From: JALZKA01 sp963754045
GTDB lineage: Bacteria > Actinomycetota > Thermoleophilia > Solirubrobacterales > 70-9
Length of the DNA: 64,000 nucleotides
NCBI GenBank assembly: GCA_963754045.1
Contig: CAVWEN010000002.1
Span: 1,054,001-1,118,000 of the forward strand
Reading direction: 5' to 3'
Each line of letters begins with the position of its first letter. Positions within the stretch are counted from its first letter, which is position 1. Positions 6,591 through 15,341 of this stretch are shown here, piece by piece. The notes beneath the pieces are model-generated. The model saw only the letters and a program-made list of their open reading frames with translations. It made no database searches and was not told the origin of the DNA. Both the position numbers and the translations under genes were made by a program.

Positions 6591-9407
6591 ATGCGAACTC
6601 GCGCCACGCACGAATCGGGGGCATTGGCGGCTGGGCTCGCGGCGCTGGTAGCGCTCGTGGTCCCCAGTCTCGTCCAAGCGGCGCCTCCGGGCCCCGGTGA
6701 CTACCGGGAGAACGACTTTGCCGGCGGGGAGGCCTACAACATCGTCGGTCCCGGCCAGAACGGGCTGACCACCGCGGCCGACGCCGCGGCGTTCCTGCTC
6801 GACGGGAGCCGCCCGCCGCACCAGTACGACCAGAACGACATGTACGCGAATCTGGTCTACGAGGCGCCGAACCTGCAGAAGTCGCAGATCCTCGACTTCT
6901 ACAAGGACGCGAGCTTTGGCGTGGCGCACGGCAACGCCGAGGGGACTACCAACCCCGCATGCGCCGTGGTCGTGCTGCCCTCACCGAACTCGCAGCACTG
7001 CGACGACGTGACGATCCAGCGTGACAAGTTCGGCGTGCCCCATGTGTATGGGCAGAACCGCGCCGCCCTGATGTTCGGGCTCGGCTACATCACCGGCATG
7101 GATCGCCTCTTCCTGGCCGACGTGCTGCGAAACGGTGGCCGTGGCCAGATCTCCTCGTTCGTCGGCGGCGCCGCGGGAAACCGGGCTCAGGACGCAGACA
7201 CCTTTGCCGCGGCGCCTTACCGGAGCGAGGCCGAGTACCAGCTCCAGTTCGACCAGGCCGACGACCTCTACGGGGAGAGCGGAGTGCTGGTCCAACAGGA
7301 CGTGCGAAGCTACGTGGACGGCGTCAACCAGTGGATCGCGGAGACCAAGGTGGATCCGCTCAACAAGCTCGACGCGCTCTACGCCGCGACCGGACACCCG
7401 GATGGGCCCAAGGCCTGGAGCGTCACCGACGTGATCGCGACCGGGGCGCTCGTAGCGGGCATCTTCGGAAAGGGCGGCGGAGGCGAGATCGGCTCGACCC
7501 TGGCCTTCCAGGAGGCCCGCAAGGTCCTCGGTCGCAAGAAGGGCACTAAGGTGTGGCGGGACTTCCGTTCCGCCGACGATCCGGAAGCGCCACGGACGGT
7601 CCGGCGCAAGCGCTTTCCGTACCGCGTATCGAAGGGCAGGCGCGGGATCGCGATGCCGGACCCGGGGTCCGTTCAGCGGGTGGAGACGGTTCAGGCCAGC
7701 ACGGCGAGCGCCGAGCAATCGGCGCCCAGCAAAAACTACCCAGACTTCTCGGAGATCCTCAAGCCGCTCTCGGAGAGCGAGGCTGCGTCGAACGCGCTCG
7801 TCGTTTCCGGCCGCGAGTCGCAGGGCGGTAAGCCCGTCGCTGTATTTGGTCCGCAGACCGGCTACTTCGCGCCGCAGCTGTTGATGGAACAGGACGCGCA
7901 CGCTCCCGCGACTGCCGAATTTGGCCCCGCGATCGACGCCCGCGGTGTTGCCTTCGTTGGCACGAACCTCTACGTACAGCTCGGCCGCGGGGTGGATTAT
8001 TCGTTCTCCGCGACCTCGGCGGGTCAGGACATCATCGACACGTTCGCGGTGGATCTGTGCGAGACGGGTGGTGGAACTCCAACGATCGACTCGATGGGTT
8101 ACCGCTGGAACGGCGCGTGCCTTCCGATCGAGGTCCTGGAGCGTGAAAACTCGTGGACACCCAACGCGGCCGACTCGACGCCTCCGGGCAGCGAGACCCT
8201 GCAGGCGTTCCGTACAAACGCGGGCCTGATCTCGCACCGGGCGACGATCAAGGGCAAGCCTGTGGCCTACACGAGATTGCGCGCCACATACAAGCGCGAG
8301 GTCGATTCAGCCTCGTCGTTTGCGGACTGGAACAGCCCCGACGTCGTCACCGACGCCCGGTCGTGGATCAAGGCGGGCTACAAGAACGACCTCACCTTCA
8401 ACTGGTTCTACGCAGACGACGAGGAGATCGCCTACTTCAACACCGGCGCCAACCCGGTCCGCGGCAAGCGCACCCCGACGAACTTCCCCGTGAAGGCGAG
8501 GCCACGGTTCATGTGGCGCAACTACAACGCTGAGCTCAACACGTTCAAGCGCGAGCCGATCGGTCGTCACGCGCAGGTGATCAACCAGCGTTTCCTCACC
8601 TCGTGGAATAACAAGCCGGCGTTCGGCTATCGCTGCGACGGCGTCAAGTGCTACAGCGCGACCTACCGCTCGAAACCGCTCGATAACCGGATCAAACAGG
8701 GCACCCGCGGTGCAAAGCGGATGAGCCTGGTCGAGCTGATCAAGGCGATGGAGGACGCGGGCACCGTCGACTTGCGCGGCGACGACGTCGTGCCCTGGGC
8801 CCTGAAGGTCGTCAACCGCGGCAAGGGGCCGAAGGGAGCGACCAAGGTGGCGTCGAAGACCATGCGCGCGTGGGCGCGATCCGGAGCCCATCGCCGCGAC
8901 CTCGACAGCGACGGCAACTACGACCACGCCGACGCCGTGCGGATCATGGACGCCTGGTGGCCCCTCTGGGTCGAAGGCCAGTTCAAGCCGGTGCTGGGGG
9001 AAGACCTGCTCGGCACGTTCATTGGCTCGGGCGGCGCCATCCACGACGCACCCGGCGCGATCGGATCGGCTTTCAACAACGACACCTACGGCTACGTCCA
9101 GAAAGATCTGCGCTCAGCGCTTGGCAAGAAGGTCAAGGGCGCCTACTCGCGCGTGTATTGCGGCAAGGGGAAGATCGGCCGGTGCCGCAGCATGTTGCGA
9201 AAGACCCTCAAGCAGGCAGCCGCCACCGCGTTCGAGGCCCAGTACCCGAATGGCGGATGCACCCTGAACAACGGCACCGCGGCTAGCGCCCAGATGTGCC
9301 GCGACGCGGTGAATCCACAGGATGTCACGGTCGCCGCCGTGAACCAGTTCCACTGGATCAACCGCCCGACCTTCCAGCAGGCGGTTCAGTACCAGTCGGG
9401 TCGCTAG
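6591..9407 (+). CDS. Secreted penicillin-acylase-family N-terminal nucleophile hydrolase
   Basis: This 938-residue protein has a signal peptide (hydrophobic residues about 10-30, cleavage near VQAAPP). It belongs to the penicillin amidase family, in which autocleavage exposes a catalytic serine at the start of the beta chain. The alpha region is seen in VTIQRDKFGVPHVYGQNRAA and in the FGLGYITGMDRLFLADVLRN helix. The likely cleavage/nucleophile site is SNALVVSGR, with Ser400. Downstream sequences (YFAPQLLMEQDAHAP, later FNWFYADDEEIAYFNTG) match beta-chain strands. The stretch before Ser400 is longer than in classical acylases, with a basic linker around residues 315-370. Natural substrates may be acyl-homoserine lactones or other amides; specificity cannot be read from sequence. 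Confidence 0.87.
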   Translation: MRTRATHESGALAAGLAALVALVVPSLVQAAPPGPGDYRENDFAGGEAYNIVGPGQNGLTTAADAAAFLLDGSRPPHQYDQNDMYANLVYEAPNLQKSQILDFYKDASFGVAHGNAEGTTNPACAVVVLPSPNSQHCDDVTIQRDKFGVPHVYGQNRAALMFGLGYITGMDRLFLADVLRNGGRGQISSFVGGAAGNRAQDADTFAAAPYRSEAEYQLQFDQADDLYGESGVLVQQDVRSYVDGVNQWIAETKVDPLNKLDALYAATGHPDGPKAWSVTDVIATGALVAGIFGKGGGGEIGSTLAFQEARKVLGRKKGTKVWRDFRSADDPEAPRTVRRKRFPYRVSKGRRGIAMPDPGSVQRVETVQASTASAEQSAPSKNYPDFSEILKPLSESEAASNALVVSGRESQGGKPVAVFGPQTGYFAPQLLMEQDAHAPATAEFGPAIDARGVAFVGTNLYVQLGRGVDYSFSATSAGQDIIDTFAVDLCETGGGTPTIDSMGYRWNGACLPIEVLERENSWTPNAADSTPPGSETLQAFRTNAGLISHRATIKGKPVAYTRLRATYKREVDSASSFADWNSPDVVTDARSWIKAGYKNDLTFNWFYADDEEIAYFNTGANPVRGKRTPTNFPVKARPRFMWRNYNAELNTFKREPIGRHAQVINQRFLTSWNNKPAFGYRCDGVKCYSATYRSKPLDNRIKQGTRGAKRMSLVELIKAMEDAGTVDLRGDDVVPWALKVVNRGKGPKGATKVASKTMRAWARSGAHRRDLDSDGNYDHADAVRIMDAWWPLWVEGQFKPVLGEDLLGTFIGSGGAIHDAPGAIGSAFNNDTYGYVQKDLRSALGKKVKGAYSRVYCGKGKIGRCRSMLRKTLKQAAATAFEAQYPNGGCTLNNGTAASAQMCRDAVNPQDVTVAAVNQFHWINRPTFQQAVQYQSGR

Positions 9408-9462
9408 CGAGCCATGGCTCACGACCACTAGCCGCGACTAGCGCGCGGCGGGGGTCGGCGCG

Positions 9463-10359
9463 CTATCCGCCGCCAGCTCTGCGGTCCTCGTAGTCGAGTT
9501 CGGTCGATACGCCGATCGCATTCAGGGCGTCGCTGGCGGCACGGATCGAATCGGCTCCGGCGACCGCGCGGGCCAGAGGTAGCTGCGGCAGCGCCAGCTC
9601 GAGGTCGAAGTAGAAGCAGATCGCCCCCGTGGGGCCGACCTCGACGGTGCGCAGCCCGCCCCGGATCTCGACCTCGCCCACCTGGCCGCGCGCGCATCGC
9701 GCCACCATCGCGCTCGCCTCGGTCACGGCGACCTCGCACGTGGCCTCGATCTCGGTAGCCGCTTCGGGGCCGATCGAGAACGATCCCTGCCAAGACCCTG
9801 CGCCCGCCAGCGCTGCTACGCGCTGGAGAACCTCAGCGGGTCGCAACTCGCCGTCGCAGCCTGCACCCAGCACGCCAAGGACGCATGGGAGATCAAGCTC
9901 CGCGCCAGCCGCGATCATCACCGCATCGCAAAGCGGGCTGGCGAGGCCCGCTTCGTCTCCGTTCGCGACCGCGTCGCCGCCGATGTCCACCAGCAGCACG
10001 AGGTCGCAGCCCGTCGCCTCGGCGAGCGCCTCGATACCAGCCGCGGCGACGTCCGGGCCTGCGGTGACGTCCACGAGCGCCGTCCGCTCGCCGAGATAAT
10101 CGGCCACACGGGACTCGCATAGTTCCACGCCCTCAGGCGTGCGGGCGCCCACGCTGGGGTCGATCAGCGCGCCGCCCGGCCCGAGCGGCTCAATACCGTC
10201 GAGCTCGGCCAGGCTGCGGGGACCGGGGACGGGATCCACCGCGAATCGCTCCCAGGCGACACCGCCCACGACCGATTCGATCCCGATTGAGCGCAGGTAC
10301 GTGCGGACTCCCACGCAGCCGACGGCGTCGCCGCCGCCGCCAATGCCGATCACCAGCAT
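9463..10359 (-). CDS. DUF1152 family protein
   Basis: This 298-residue protein begins with a GIGGGGDAVG nucleotide-loop-like motif that is diagnostic of DUF1152. Later motifs include LVLLVDIGGDAV and a C-terminal LELALPQLPLARAVAG region. Family function is unknown. The ATG at 10359 is the only canonical start after the upstream stop at 10385, although in-frame codons before it (reading LSIDAGR) resemble normal DUF1152 N-terminal sequence, so a rare CTG start a few codons earlier is possible. It lies 25 bases after the DUF1802 gene and is probably co-transcribed with it. Confidence 0.8.
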   Translation of the reverse strand: MLVIGIGGGGDAVGCVGVRTYLRSIGIESVVGGVAWERFAVDPVPGPRSLAELDGIEPLGPGGALIDPSVGARTPEGVELCESRVADYLGERTALVDVTAGPDVAAAGIEALAEATGCDLVLLVDIGGDAVANGDEAGLASPLCDAVMIAAGAELDLPCVLGVLGAGCDGELRPAEVLQRVAALAGAGSWQGSFSIGPEAATEIEATCEVAVTEASAMVARCARGQVGEVEIRGGLRTVEVGPTGAICFYFDLELALPQLPLARAVAGADSIRAASDALNAIGVSTELDYEDRRAGGG

Positions 10360-10384
10360 CCGCCCGGCGTCGATGCTCAGGAAG

Positions 10385-11014
10385 CTAGACGAGAGCCGGC
10401 TCGGGTTCGCCGAGGATCGAGCGGATCTCTTCGGCCGCGCGGCCGAACTCCTCGTCTGCCATCACGGGTGTGCCCTCGAAGGGCAGCTCACGGTCGATCT
10501 CGACCCACGAGCGGCAGCCGTGGTACTCGTCGCGAACCCGCACGGTCACGGGTCGCGGAATGCGGTGAACTCGCAGCAGCAGCACGTGGAGTGGGTGACG
10601 CCGCTTCCACTGCAGGCGCTTCAGCGCGTAGTCGTGGGTCCACACGTGAAAGGGGGAGAGGCCATCGACGATCCGCGGATCCTCAGTAGTCCAATGATCG
10701 ACGACCTGGGCCCAGGAGCGAATTCGCACCCGGTCCGGTTGGGCGATGCCGCCGTCCTGCAGCAAGGCGCGCGGGGCAGGCTCGTCGTCGGGCCAGACGC
10801 CCTCCTCGAGCGCGCGCCTTAGCTCAGGGTGGTGCGACTCGCGCACCAGATCGTTGCGCTGGTGGTCGAAGGTGGGGTAGAGGAAGAACCGATCGTGCTC
10901 GAGCTCGAAGTGCTTGTTCTCCTCGCGGATACCGCCCTTGCGCAGGGTGACGAGCTGCTCGCCCTCGGCGAGCGCACGCACGGTTACGGCCCATTCTTTG
11001 AAGGCGATCGGCAT
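10385..11014 (-). CDS. DUF1802 family protein
   Basis: This 209-residue protein has the DUF1802 hallmark N-terminus FKEWAVTVRALAEGEQLVTL followed by RKGGI and the phrase FFLYPTFDHQ. The conserved basic and aromatic residues suggest a nucleic-acid-related or nuclease-like role, but the family is uncharacterised. It is the first gene of a likely two-gene unit with the DUF1152 gene. The 104-base gap to hyuB upstream should hold its promoter; no clear element was identified there. Confidence 0.75.
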   Translation of the reverse strand: MPIAFKEWAVTVRALAEGEQLVTLRKGGIREENKHFELEHDRFFLYPTFDHQRNDLVRESHHPELRRALEEGVWPDDEPAPRALLQDGGIAQPDRVRIRSWAQVVDHWTTEDPRIVDGLSPFHVWTHDYALKRLQWKRRHPLHVLLLRVHRIPRPVTVRVRDEYHGCRSWVEIDRELPFEGTPVMADEEFGRAAEEIRSILGEPEPALV

Positions 11015-11118
11015 ATCTAGGTAGTCAGTTCAGATCAGGTGGACGGACGTGAAGCGGTCGCTGAGGATACGAAATTGTGCCGGGAATGCCAACTTTGTGA
11101 GAGATGTTGCGAAACGCC

Positions 11119-12624
11119 TCAGGCGCCGAAGCCGCCGCCGCCGGGTGTCTCCATGCGCAGCCGGTCGCCTGGCTGCAGCTCGCCGGAGACCTTCGCTGCG
11201 ATCGGCTCACCGTTCAAGATATTGCACCCCATCGCGCCATCGGCGCCGCCCGCCCGCCCCCGGGGAGCGTGCCTGCGTCGCTCGGTAATCAGGCTGAAAC
11301 TCATCGGGGCCAGCGCCACGAGCTCGCGCACGATGCCGTCGCCGCCGCGATGTCGCCCATCGCCCCCGCTTCCGCGGCGCACCGATAGCTCGCGCACTCG
11401 CAGCGGCAGCTCCGCCTCCAGCGCCTCGACCGGGGTGTTCAGGGTGTTCGACATGGTTACGTGAACCGCGCTGGGCCCCTCCGCATCCGCGCAGGCTCCC
11501 TGGCCGCCGGCGAGCGTCTCGTAGTAGGTGAAGTCCTCGTTGCCGAGGGTCAGATTGTTCATCGTGCCCTGACCCTGGGCCGGGCCGCCCGCCGGTTCAC
11601 CCAGGGCCTCGAGCACGAGATCCGCGATTCGGCTCGAGGTCTCCACATTGCCCGCGACCACCGCGGCCGGGGAACGTGCATTGAGGATCGATCCACGCGG
11701 CGCGATTACGTCGACCGGTCGGTGGCCTCCGGCCGACGGAGGCGCGTCGGGGTCGATGAGGGCTCGTACCGCGAAGAGCGACGCGGCGCGGGTGACTGTG
11801 AGCGGGCAGTTCAGATTGCCCCCCACCTGGGACGAGCTGCCGCTGAAGTCCAGGGTCAGCGAGTCGCCGTGGATCTGCGCGACGAGGTGCAACCGGATGT
11901 CCTCGAGGCCGTCAGGTCCTCCCTCGAGCACGTCGTCTGCCTGCCAGCTGCCGTCGGGCAGCTCGGCCAGGCGGGCGCGGGTTCGCCGCTCGGCGTAGTC
12001 GAGCGCCGCCGACATGCCGGTGGCCAGCCCATCGACTCCGTACTGCTCGAGCATTCCGGCCAGCCGCTCCGCCCCCAGCTCGTTGGCGGCCCACTGGGCT
12101 CGAAGGTCGGCAAGGCGCTGGCCCGGGTTACGCATTGCTCCGACGAGTGACCCGAGGTCGGCTATGGCGGTGAACGGGGTGGGTGGGATGACCACGCCTT
12201 CCTCGTCGAGTAGTCGTGAGTCTGGCGGCATCGATCCCGGTGTACGGCCGCCCACGTCGGCGTGGTGGGCGCGGGTTGCCGCGTAGCCGATGAGGGGAGC
12301 GCCGCCGGGGCCGTGAACCGGGGTGATCAAGGTGATGTCGGGCAGGTGCGTTCCGCCCTCGTATGGGTCGTTCAAAACCCATGACCCACCGGCCGGGAGC
12401 TCGCGGCCGAGCACCGCGGCGACTGCGGACGGCATCGAGCCGAGGTGGACTGGAATGTGCTCGGCCTGCATCACCAGTTCGCCGGCGGGATCGAAAAGGG
12501 CCGTCGAGCAGTCTCGGCGCTCCTTGATATTCGGTGAGTGTGCGGCGCGAACCAGCACGGCGCCCATCTCGTCGCAAATCGACCGCAGCGCCCCGGCGAG
12601 GACCTGTCGGGTGATCGGGTCCAT
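11119..12624 (-). CDS. hyuB: Hydantoinase/oxoprolinase subunit B (HyuB-like)
   Basis: This 501-residue B subunit of an ATP-dependent hydantoinase, 5-oxoprolinase or acetone/acetophenone-carboxylase-type enzyme shows family motifs: DPITRQVLAGALRSICDEMG at the N-terminus, FDPAGELVMQAEHIPVHLGS, NDPYEGGTHLPD, and the glycine-rich end METPGGGGFG. The ATG at 12624 is preferred because a GAGG-type site formed by the end of hyuA precedes it; a GTG three codons upstream overlaps the hyuA stop. Tight coupling fits the obligate A-B complex. The substrate is not deducible; N-methylhydantoin, 5-oxoproline and small ketones are all possible. Confidence 0.88.
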   Translation of the reverse strand: MDPITRQVLAGALRSICDEMGAVLVRAAHSPNIKERRDCSTALFDPAGELVMQAEHIPVHLGSMPSAVAAVLGRELPAGGSWVLNDPYEGGTHLPDITLITPVHGPGGAPLIGYAATRAHHADVGGRTPGSMPPDSRLLDEEGVVIPPTPFTAIADLGSLVGAMRNPGQRLADLRAQWAANELGAERLAGMLEQYGVDGLATGMSAALDYAERRTRARLAELPDGSWQADDVLEGGPDGLEDIRLHLVAQIHGDSLTLDFSGSSSQVGGNLNCPLTVTRAASLFAVRALIDPDAPPSAGGHRPVDVIAPRGSILNARSPAAVVAGNVETSSRIADLVLEALGEPAGGPAQGQGTMNNLTLGNEDFTYYETLAGGQGACADAEGPSAVHVTMSNTLNTPVEALEAELPLRVRELSVRRGSGGDGRHRGGDGIVRELVALAPMSFSLITERRRHAPRGRAGGADGAMGCNILNGEPIAAKVSGELQPGDRLRMETPGGGGFGA

Positions 12625-12629
12625 CGCGC

Positions 12630-14603
12630 TCACCCTCGCTCGGCCCGCACGGTGCCGTGCTCGTCCACCGTTGCGCTCCATCCCGCGGGGAGCACGAGCG
12701 TCGTCTCGGGCAGCTCGAGCACCGCTGGGCCGTCCACCTCGATTCCCGCCGAAAGCTCTCCGCGCAGCACCACCGCTTCACGCCACTCGCCACCGAGCCA
12801 AACCTGCCTGACGGCCCGCACCGGCTGCTCGTCCGTGGCCGCGAGTGGTTCCACGTCCGGGCGCTCGTGTGAGAGTGCCACGGCGATGGTGACCAGCTCA
12901 ACACCAGCGTCGTGGCGAAACCCGTAGCGGCTTTGGTGCTGCTCCTCGAAAGCGACGCGCAGGCGCTCTGGGTCGGCGTCGGGGGAACCGGGAATCGAGA
13001 GCTCGAACCCCTGGCCCTTGTAGCGCAGCTCGTACGACACGCTGATCTCGGCGTCGTCCATACCGGCTGCGATCCGGCCGCGCACGGAGTCGACCGCCGC
13101 TGCGATTTGGCTCGTGTCGAGTTCGTCGAGATTGACCATTACCGTCCGGGCCGTGTCGCGCCGACGCGAAGAAGCGAGCAGACCCAGCGCCGAGAGGACT
13201 CCGCCGGCGCGCGGGCAGAGGATGCGGGAAATACCGAGTTGCTCGGCGATTTCGGCCGCGTGCATCGGCCCTGCCCCGCCGAACGGCATTAGGGCGAAGC
13301 TGCGCGGGTCGATTCCACGCTCGACCGTGACGACGCGAAGTGCCCCGAGCATCCCTTCGTTCGCCAGCCGGACGATTCCCTCGGCCGTCGCCGTCTCGTC
13401 CAACCCGAGGTGCCGGGACAGACCGGCGATCGCCGAGCTAGCGGCCTCGGCGTCCAGGGCCACGCCACCCGCTAGCTCCGAGTCCGGCGCGAGCCGCCCC
13501 AGCACCAGGTTTGCATCGGTCACGGTGGGCTCGGTCCCACCGCGCCCGTAGCAAGCGGGGCCGGGTTCCGCGCCAGCTGAGCGCGGGCCGACGCGCAGGG
13601 CACCGCCGTGGTCGAGCCATGCGATCGAGCCACCACCCGCGCCGACGGTCTGCACGTCGACTGTGGGCAACTGCACCACTCGCCCGCCAATGGTCCGGCT
13701 CTCGGCCAGGCTCACCTCGCCGCCCTGCGTGACGCATACGTCGCACGACGTGCCGCCCATGTCGAGCGCGAGTGCATCGCCGTTGCCTGACAGGCTCGCC
13801 AGTAAGCTTGCGCCAACGGCGCCCCCTGCCGGCCCCGAGAGGACGCTCCACGCCCCGCCCCGCGTGGCCTCCTCCCACGGCGCAACCCCACCCGACGAGC
13901 GCATCACGTCGGGCGCCGGCAGTCCTCCCGCCTCGCACGCCGACGCGAGAGCTCTCAGGTAGCGGCCCAGCAGAGGTGCTAGGTAGGCATCGATTGTCGT
14001 TGTCGAGCAGCGCTCGTACTCGCGGAAGCGGGGGAGTACCTCGTGCGACGCCGAGACGTGGATTGCGGGTAGGCGCGATCGGATAGCTTCGGCGATCGTG
14101 CGTTCATGGGTCTCGTCGGCGTGCGCGAACAGCAGGCAGATCGCGACCGACTCCGCCCCGAGCTCGGCGAGCGCGGCGGCCAATCGCTCGGCCTCGCCGG
14201 ATCTCAGCGGCTCCACCACACCCTCGGGTCCGGTTCGCTCGACGGCGCCGAGCCGGTCGTCCGGTGCGACGAGCGGCACCGGTCGCGCCTCGCACAGGTG
14301 GTGTAGTGATGGACGGTCCTGCCGGGCGATCTCGAGGAGATCCTCAAAGCCCGCGGTGGCGATCAAGGCGGTTCTGGCACCCCGTTCGGTCAGCAGCGCG
14401 TTGGTGCCCACCGTCGTTCCGTGGACGAAGCGCGCGATCTCGCCGGCCTCAGCCCCCGCCCGTTCCAGCGCCGCCTCGACGGCTGCCATGACGCCGGACG
14501 CCTCGTCGCCCGGGGTCGTCGGCCGCTTCGCGGTGTGCAGTTCTCGGCCGTCGAAGACGACCGCATCGGTGAAGGTCCCGCCGACGTCAACTCCCAGCAG
14601 CAC
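12630..14603 (-). CDS. hyuA: Hydantoinase/oxoprolinase subunit A (HyuA-like)
   Basis: This 657-residue actin-fold ATPase subunit activates the substrate carbonyl by phosphorylation for its HyuB partner. The start LLGVDVGGTFTDAVVFDG is the phosphate-1 loop of the Hydant_A_N domain. FVHGTTVGTNALLTERGA and ALDMGGTSCDVCV are further family signatures, and RIGFRHDAGVELV-like sequence marks the C-terminal domain. It starts with GTG at 14603, six bases after a TAGGTT hexamer and without a Shine-Dalgarno. It is the first gene of a two-gene operon with hyuB. No transporter or racemase lies nearby to hint at the substrate. Confidence 0.9.
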   Translation of the reverse strand: MLLGVDVGGTFTDAVVFDGRELHTAKRPTTPGDEASGVMAAVEAALERAGAEAGEIARFVHGTTVGTNALLTERGARTALIATAGFEDLLEIARQDRPSLHHLCEARPVPLVAPDDRLGAVERTGPEGVVEPLRSGEAERLAAALAELGAESVAICLLFAHADETHERTIAEAIRSRLPAIHVSASHEVLPRFREYERCSTTTIDAYLAPLLGRYLRALASACEAGGLPAPDVMRSSGGVAPWEEATRGGAWSVLSGPAGGAVGASLLASLSGNGDALALDMGGTSCDVCVTQGGEVSLAESRTIGGRVVQLPTVDVQTVGAGGGSIAWLDHGGALRVGPRSAGAEPGPACYGRGGTEPTVTDANLVLGRLAPDSELAGGVALDAEAASSAIAGLSRHLGLDETATAEGIVRLANEGMLGALRVVTVERGIDPRSFALMPFGGAGPMHAAEIAEQLGISRILCPRAGGVLSALGLLASSRRRDTARTVMVNLDELDTSQIAAAVDSVRGRIAAGMDDAEISVSYELRYKGQGFELSIPGSPDADPERLRVAFEEQHQSRYGFRHDAGVELVTIAVALSHERPDVEPLAATDEQPVRAVRQVWLGGEWREAVVLRGELSAGIEVDGPAVLELPETTLVLPAGWSATVDEHGTVRAERG

Positions 14604-14609
14604 CCGCCC

Positions 14610-14615
14610 AACCTA
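14610..14615 (-). promoter_or_regulatory. -10-like element of hyuA (TAGGTT)
   Basis: On the minus strand TAGGTT is followed by exactly six bases and then the GTG start of hyuA. This is another instance of the leaderless spacing. Confidence 0.5.
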
Positions 14616-14676
14616 AAGCCTGGGGCTCGTGCCAAGGCGTGGGAAGGGCCCGGCCGATGAAGCCCGGAGTACCTGC

Positions 14677-15138
14677 CTAGACCCCCAACAGCTCTCGGTC
14701 GGGCACTGGGGGCTCGATTTCGGCGGCCTCGAATGTTTCTTCTTCCAGATGCTTGTGCGAGGGGCAGTAGTCACGCGCGGGCAGCGGCTCGCGCTGGCAC
14801 GGTGTTCCCTTGCGCGTGTGCGCCCGGCAGTCGCGGGGCTCCCCACCGAGGTCGAGGACCTCAGGACTCGTCTCGAGCAGCTGTATCGCGAGGTTGATGT
14901 TGCGCTCGATCACCTGGCGGACGCGTGCCTGGTCGGCCATCGAGAAGTGCATCCGCACCTCGGTGAACAACGAACGTGCCGGCCGCGCGAAATAGCGGCG
15001 GTCCGTCATCAGTCGCCGGACGGCGCTCTCACACGCATCCAGTACTGCCTGCCTGTTGCTGCAACCCGTTTCGTCGTGACCGTCTTCGATTACCCGCGGT
15101 GCGAGTTCACGATAGATCGATCTGCTGAAGCGGTACAT
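14677..15138 (-). CDS. Hypothetical protein with C-terminal Cys/His zinc-binding motif
   Basis: This 153-residue protein has a helical N-terminal part (DACESAVRRLMTDRRYFARP, ARVRQVIERNINLAIQLLE). It is followed by a small treble-clef-like motif: C-x2-HT-x-KG-x-PC-x9-YC-x2-H within residues about 105-132 (CRAHTRKGTPC, then YCPSHKH). Similar 'KGxPC...YCxxH' knuckles occur in small DNA- or RNA-associated proteins (DUF5763-like). The ATG at 15138 has an AAGG ribosome site close by. A 200-base region with several inverted repeats lies upstream, so the gene is probably transcribed alone. Function is unknown. Confidence 0.62.
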   Translation of the reverse strand: MYRFSRSIYRELAPRVIEDGHDETGCSNRQAVLDACESAVRRLMTDRRYFARPARSLFTEVRMHFSMADQARVRQVIERNINLAIQLLETSPEVLDLGGEPRDCRAHTRKGTPCQREPLPARDYCPSHKHLEEETFEAAEIEPPVPDRELLGV

Positions 15139-15230
15139 ATCCTTTCGTACCCTCCTTGTGTCTCCTACCCGGTCGCTTCCCGACGGCCTGCATGCCGTTC
15201 ATGCTGGGAAGTGAACCGATGGTGGCACAG

Positions 15231-15248
15231 CCTTGTGAAGCAACAAGG
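15231..15248. repeat. Short inverted repeat upstream of the zinc-motif gene
   Basis: CCTTGT and ACAAGG flank GAAGCA. It lies about 95-110 bases upstream of the gene starting at 15138 and could be a regulator site or a small hairpin. Nothing else identifies it. Confidence 0.35.
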
Positions 15249-15271
15249 TTGGATCGTTAAGGGCGCATTAA

Positions 15272-15303
15272 CCGATCGGATGGGATATTCGTCCACCGAT
15301 CGG
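15272..15303 (-). terminator. Stem-loop downstream of nadB
   Basis: CCGATCGGATGG (15272-15283) pairs with CCACCGATCGG (15293-15303) with one bulged base. The nadB stop is 39 bases away, so on the minus strand this is the likely end of the nadB message. Only a weak T-rich stretch follows, so it may be an imperfect or Rho-aided terminator. The CCGATCGG octamer is itself palindromic and occurs twice. Confidence 0.45.
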
Positions 15304-15341
15304 AGGAGAACCTGGCGAATCGCTTTGTGGATGCGGGTTCC

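Noticed and set aside
12128..12904. Long overlapping frames on both strands inside hyuA and hyuB
   Set aside because: They are Arg/Pro/Ser-rich shadows created by high GC at third positions. The hyuA and hyuB proteins match family motifs throughout.
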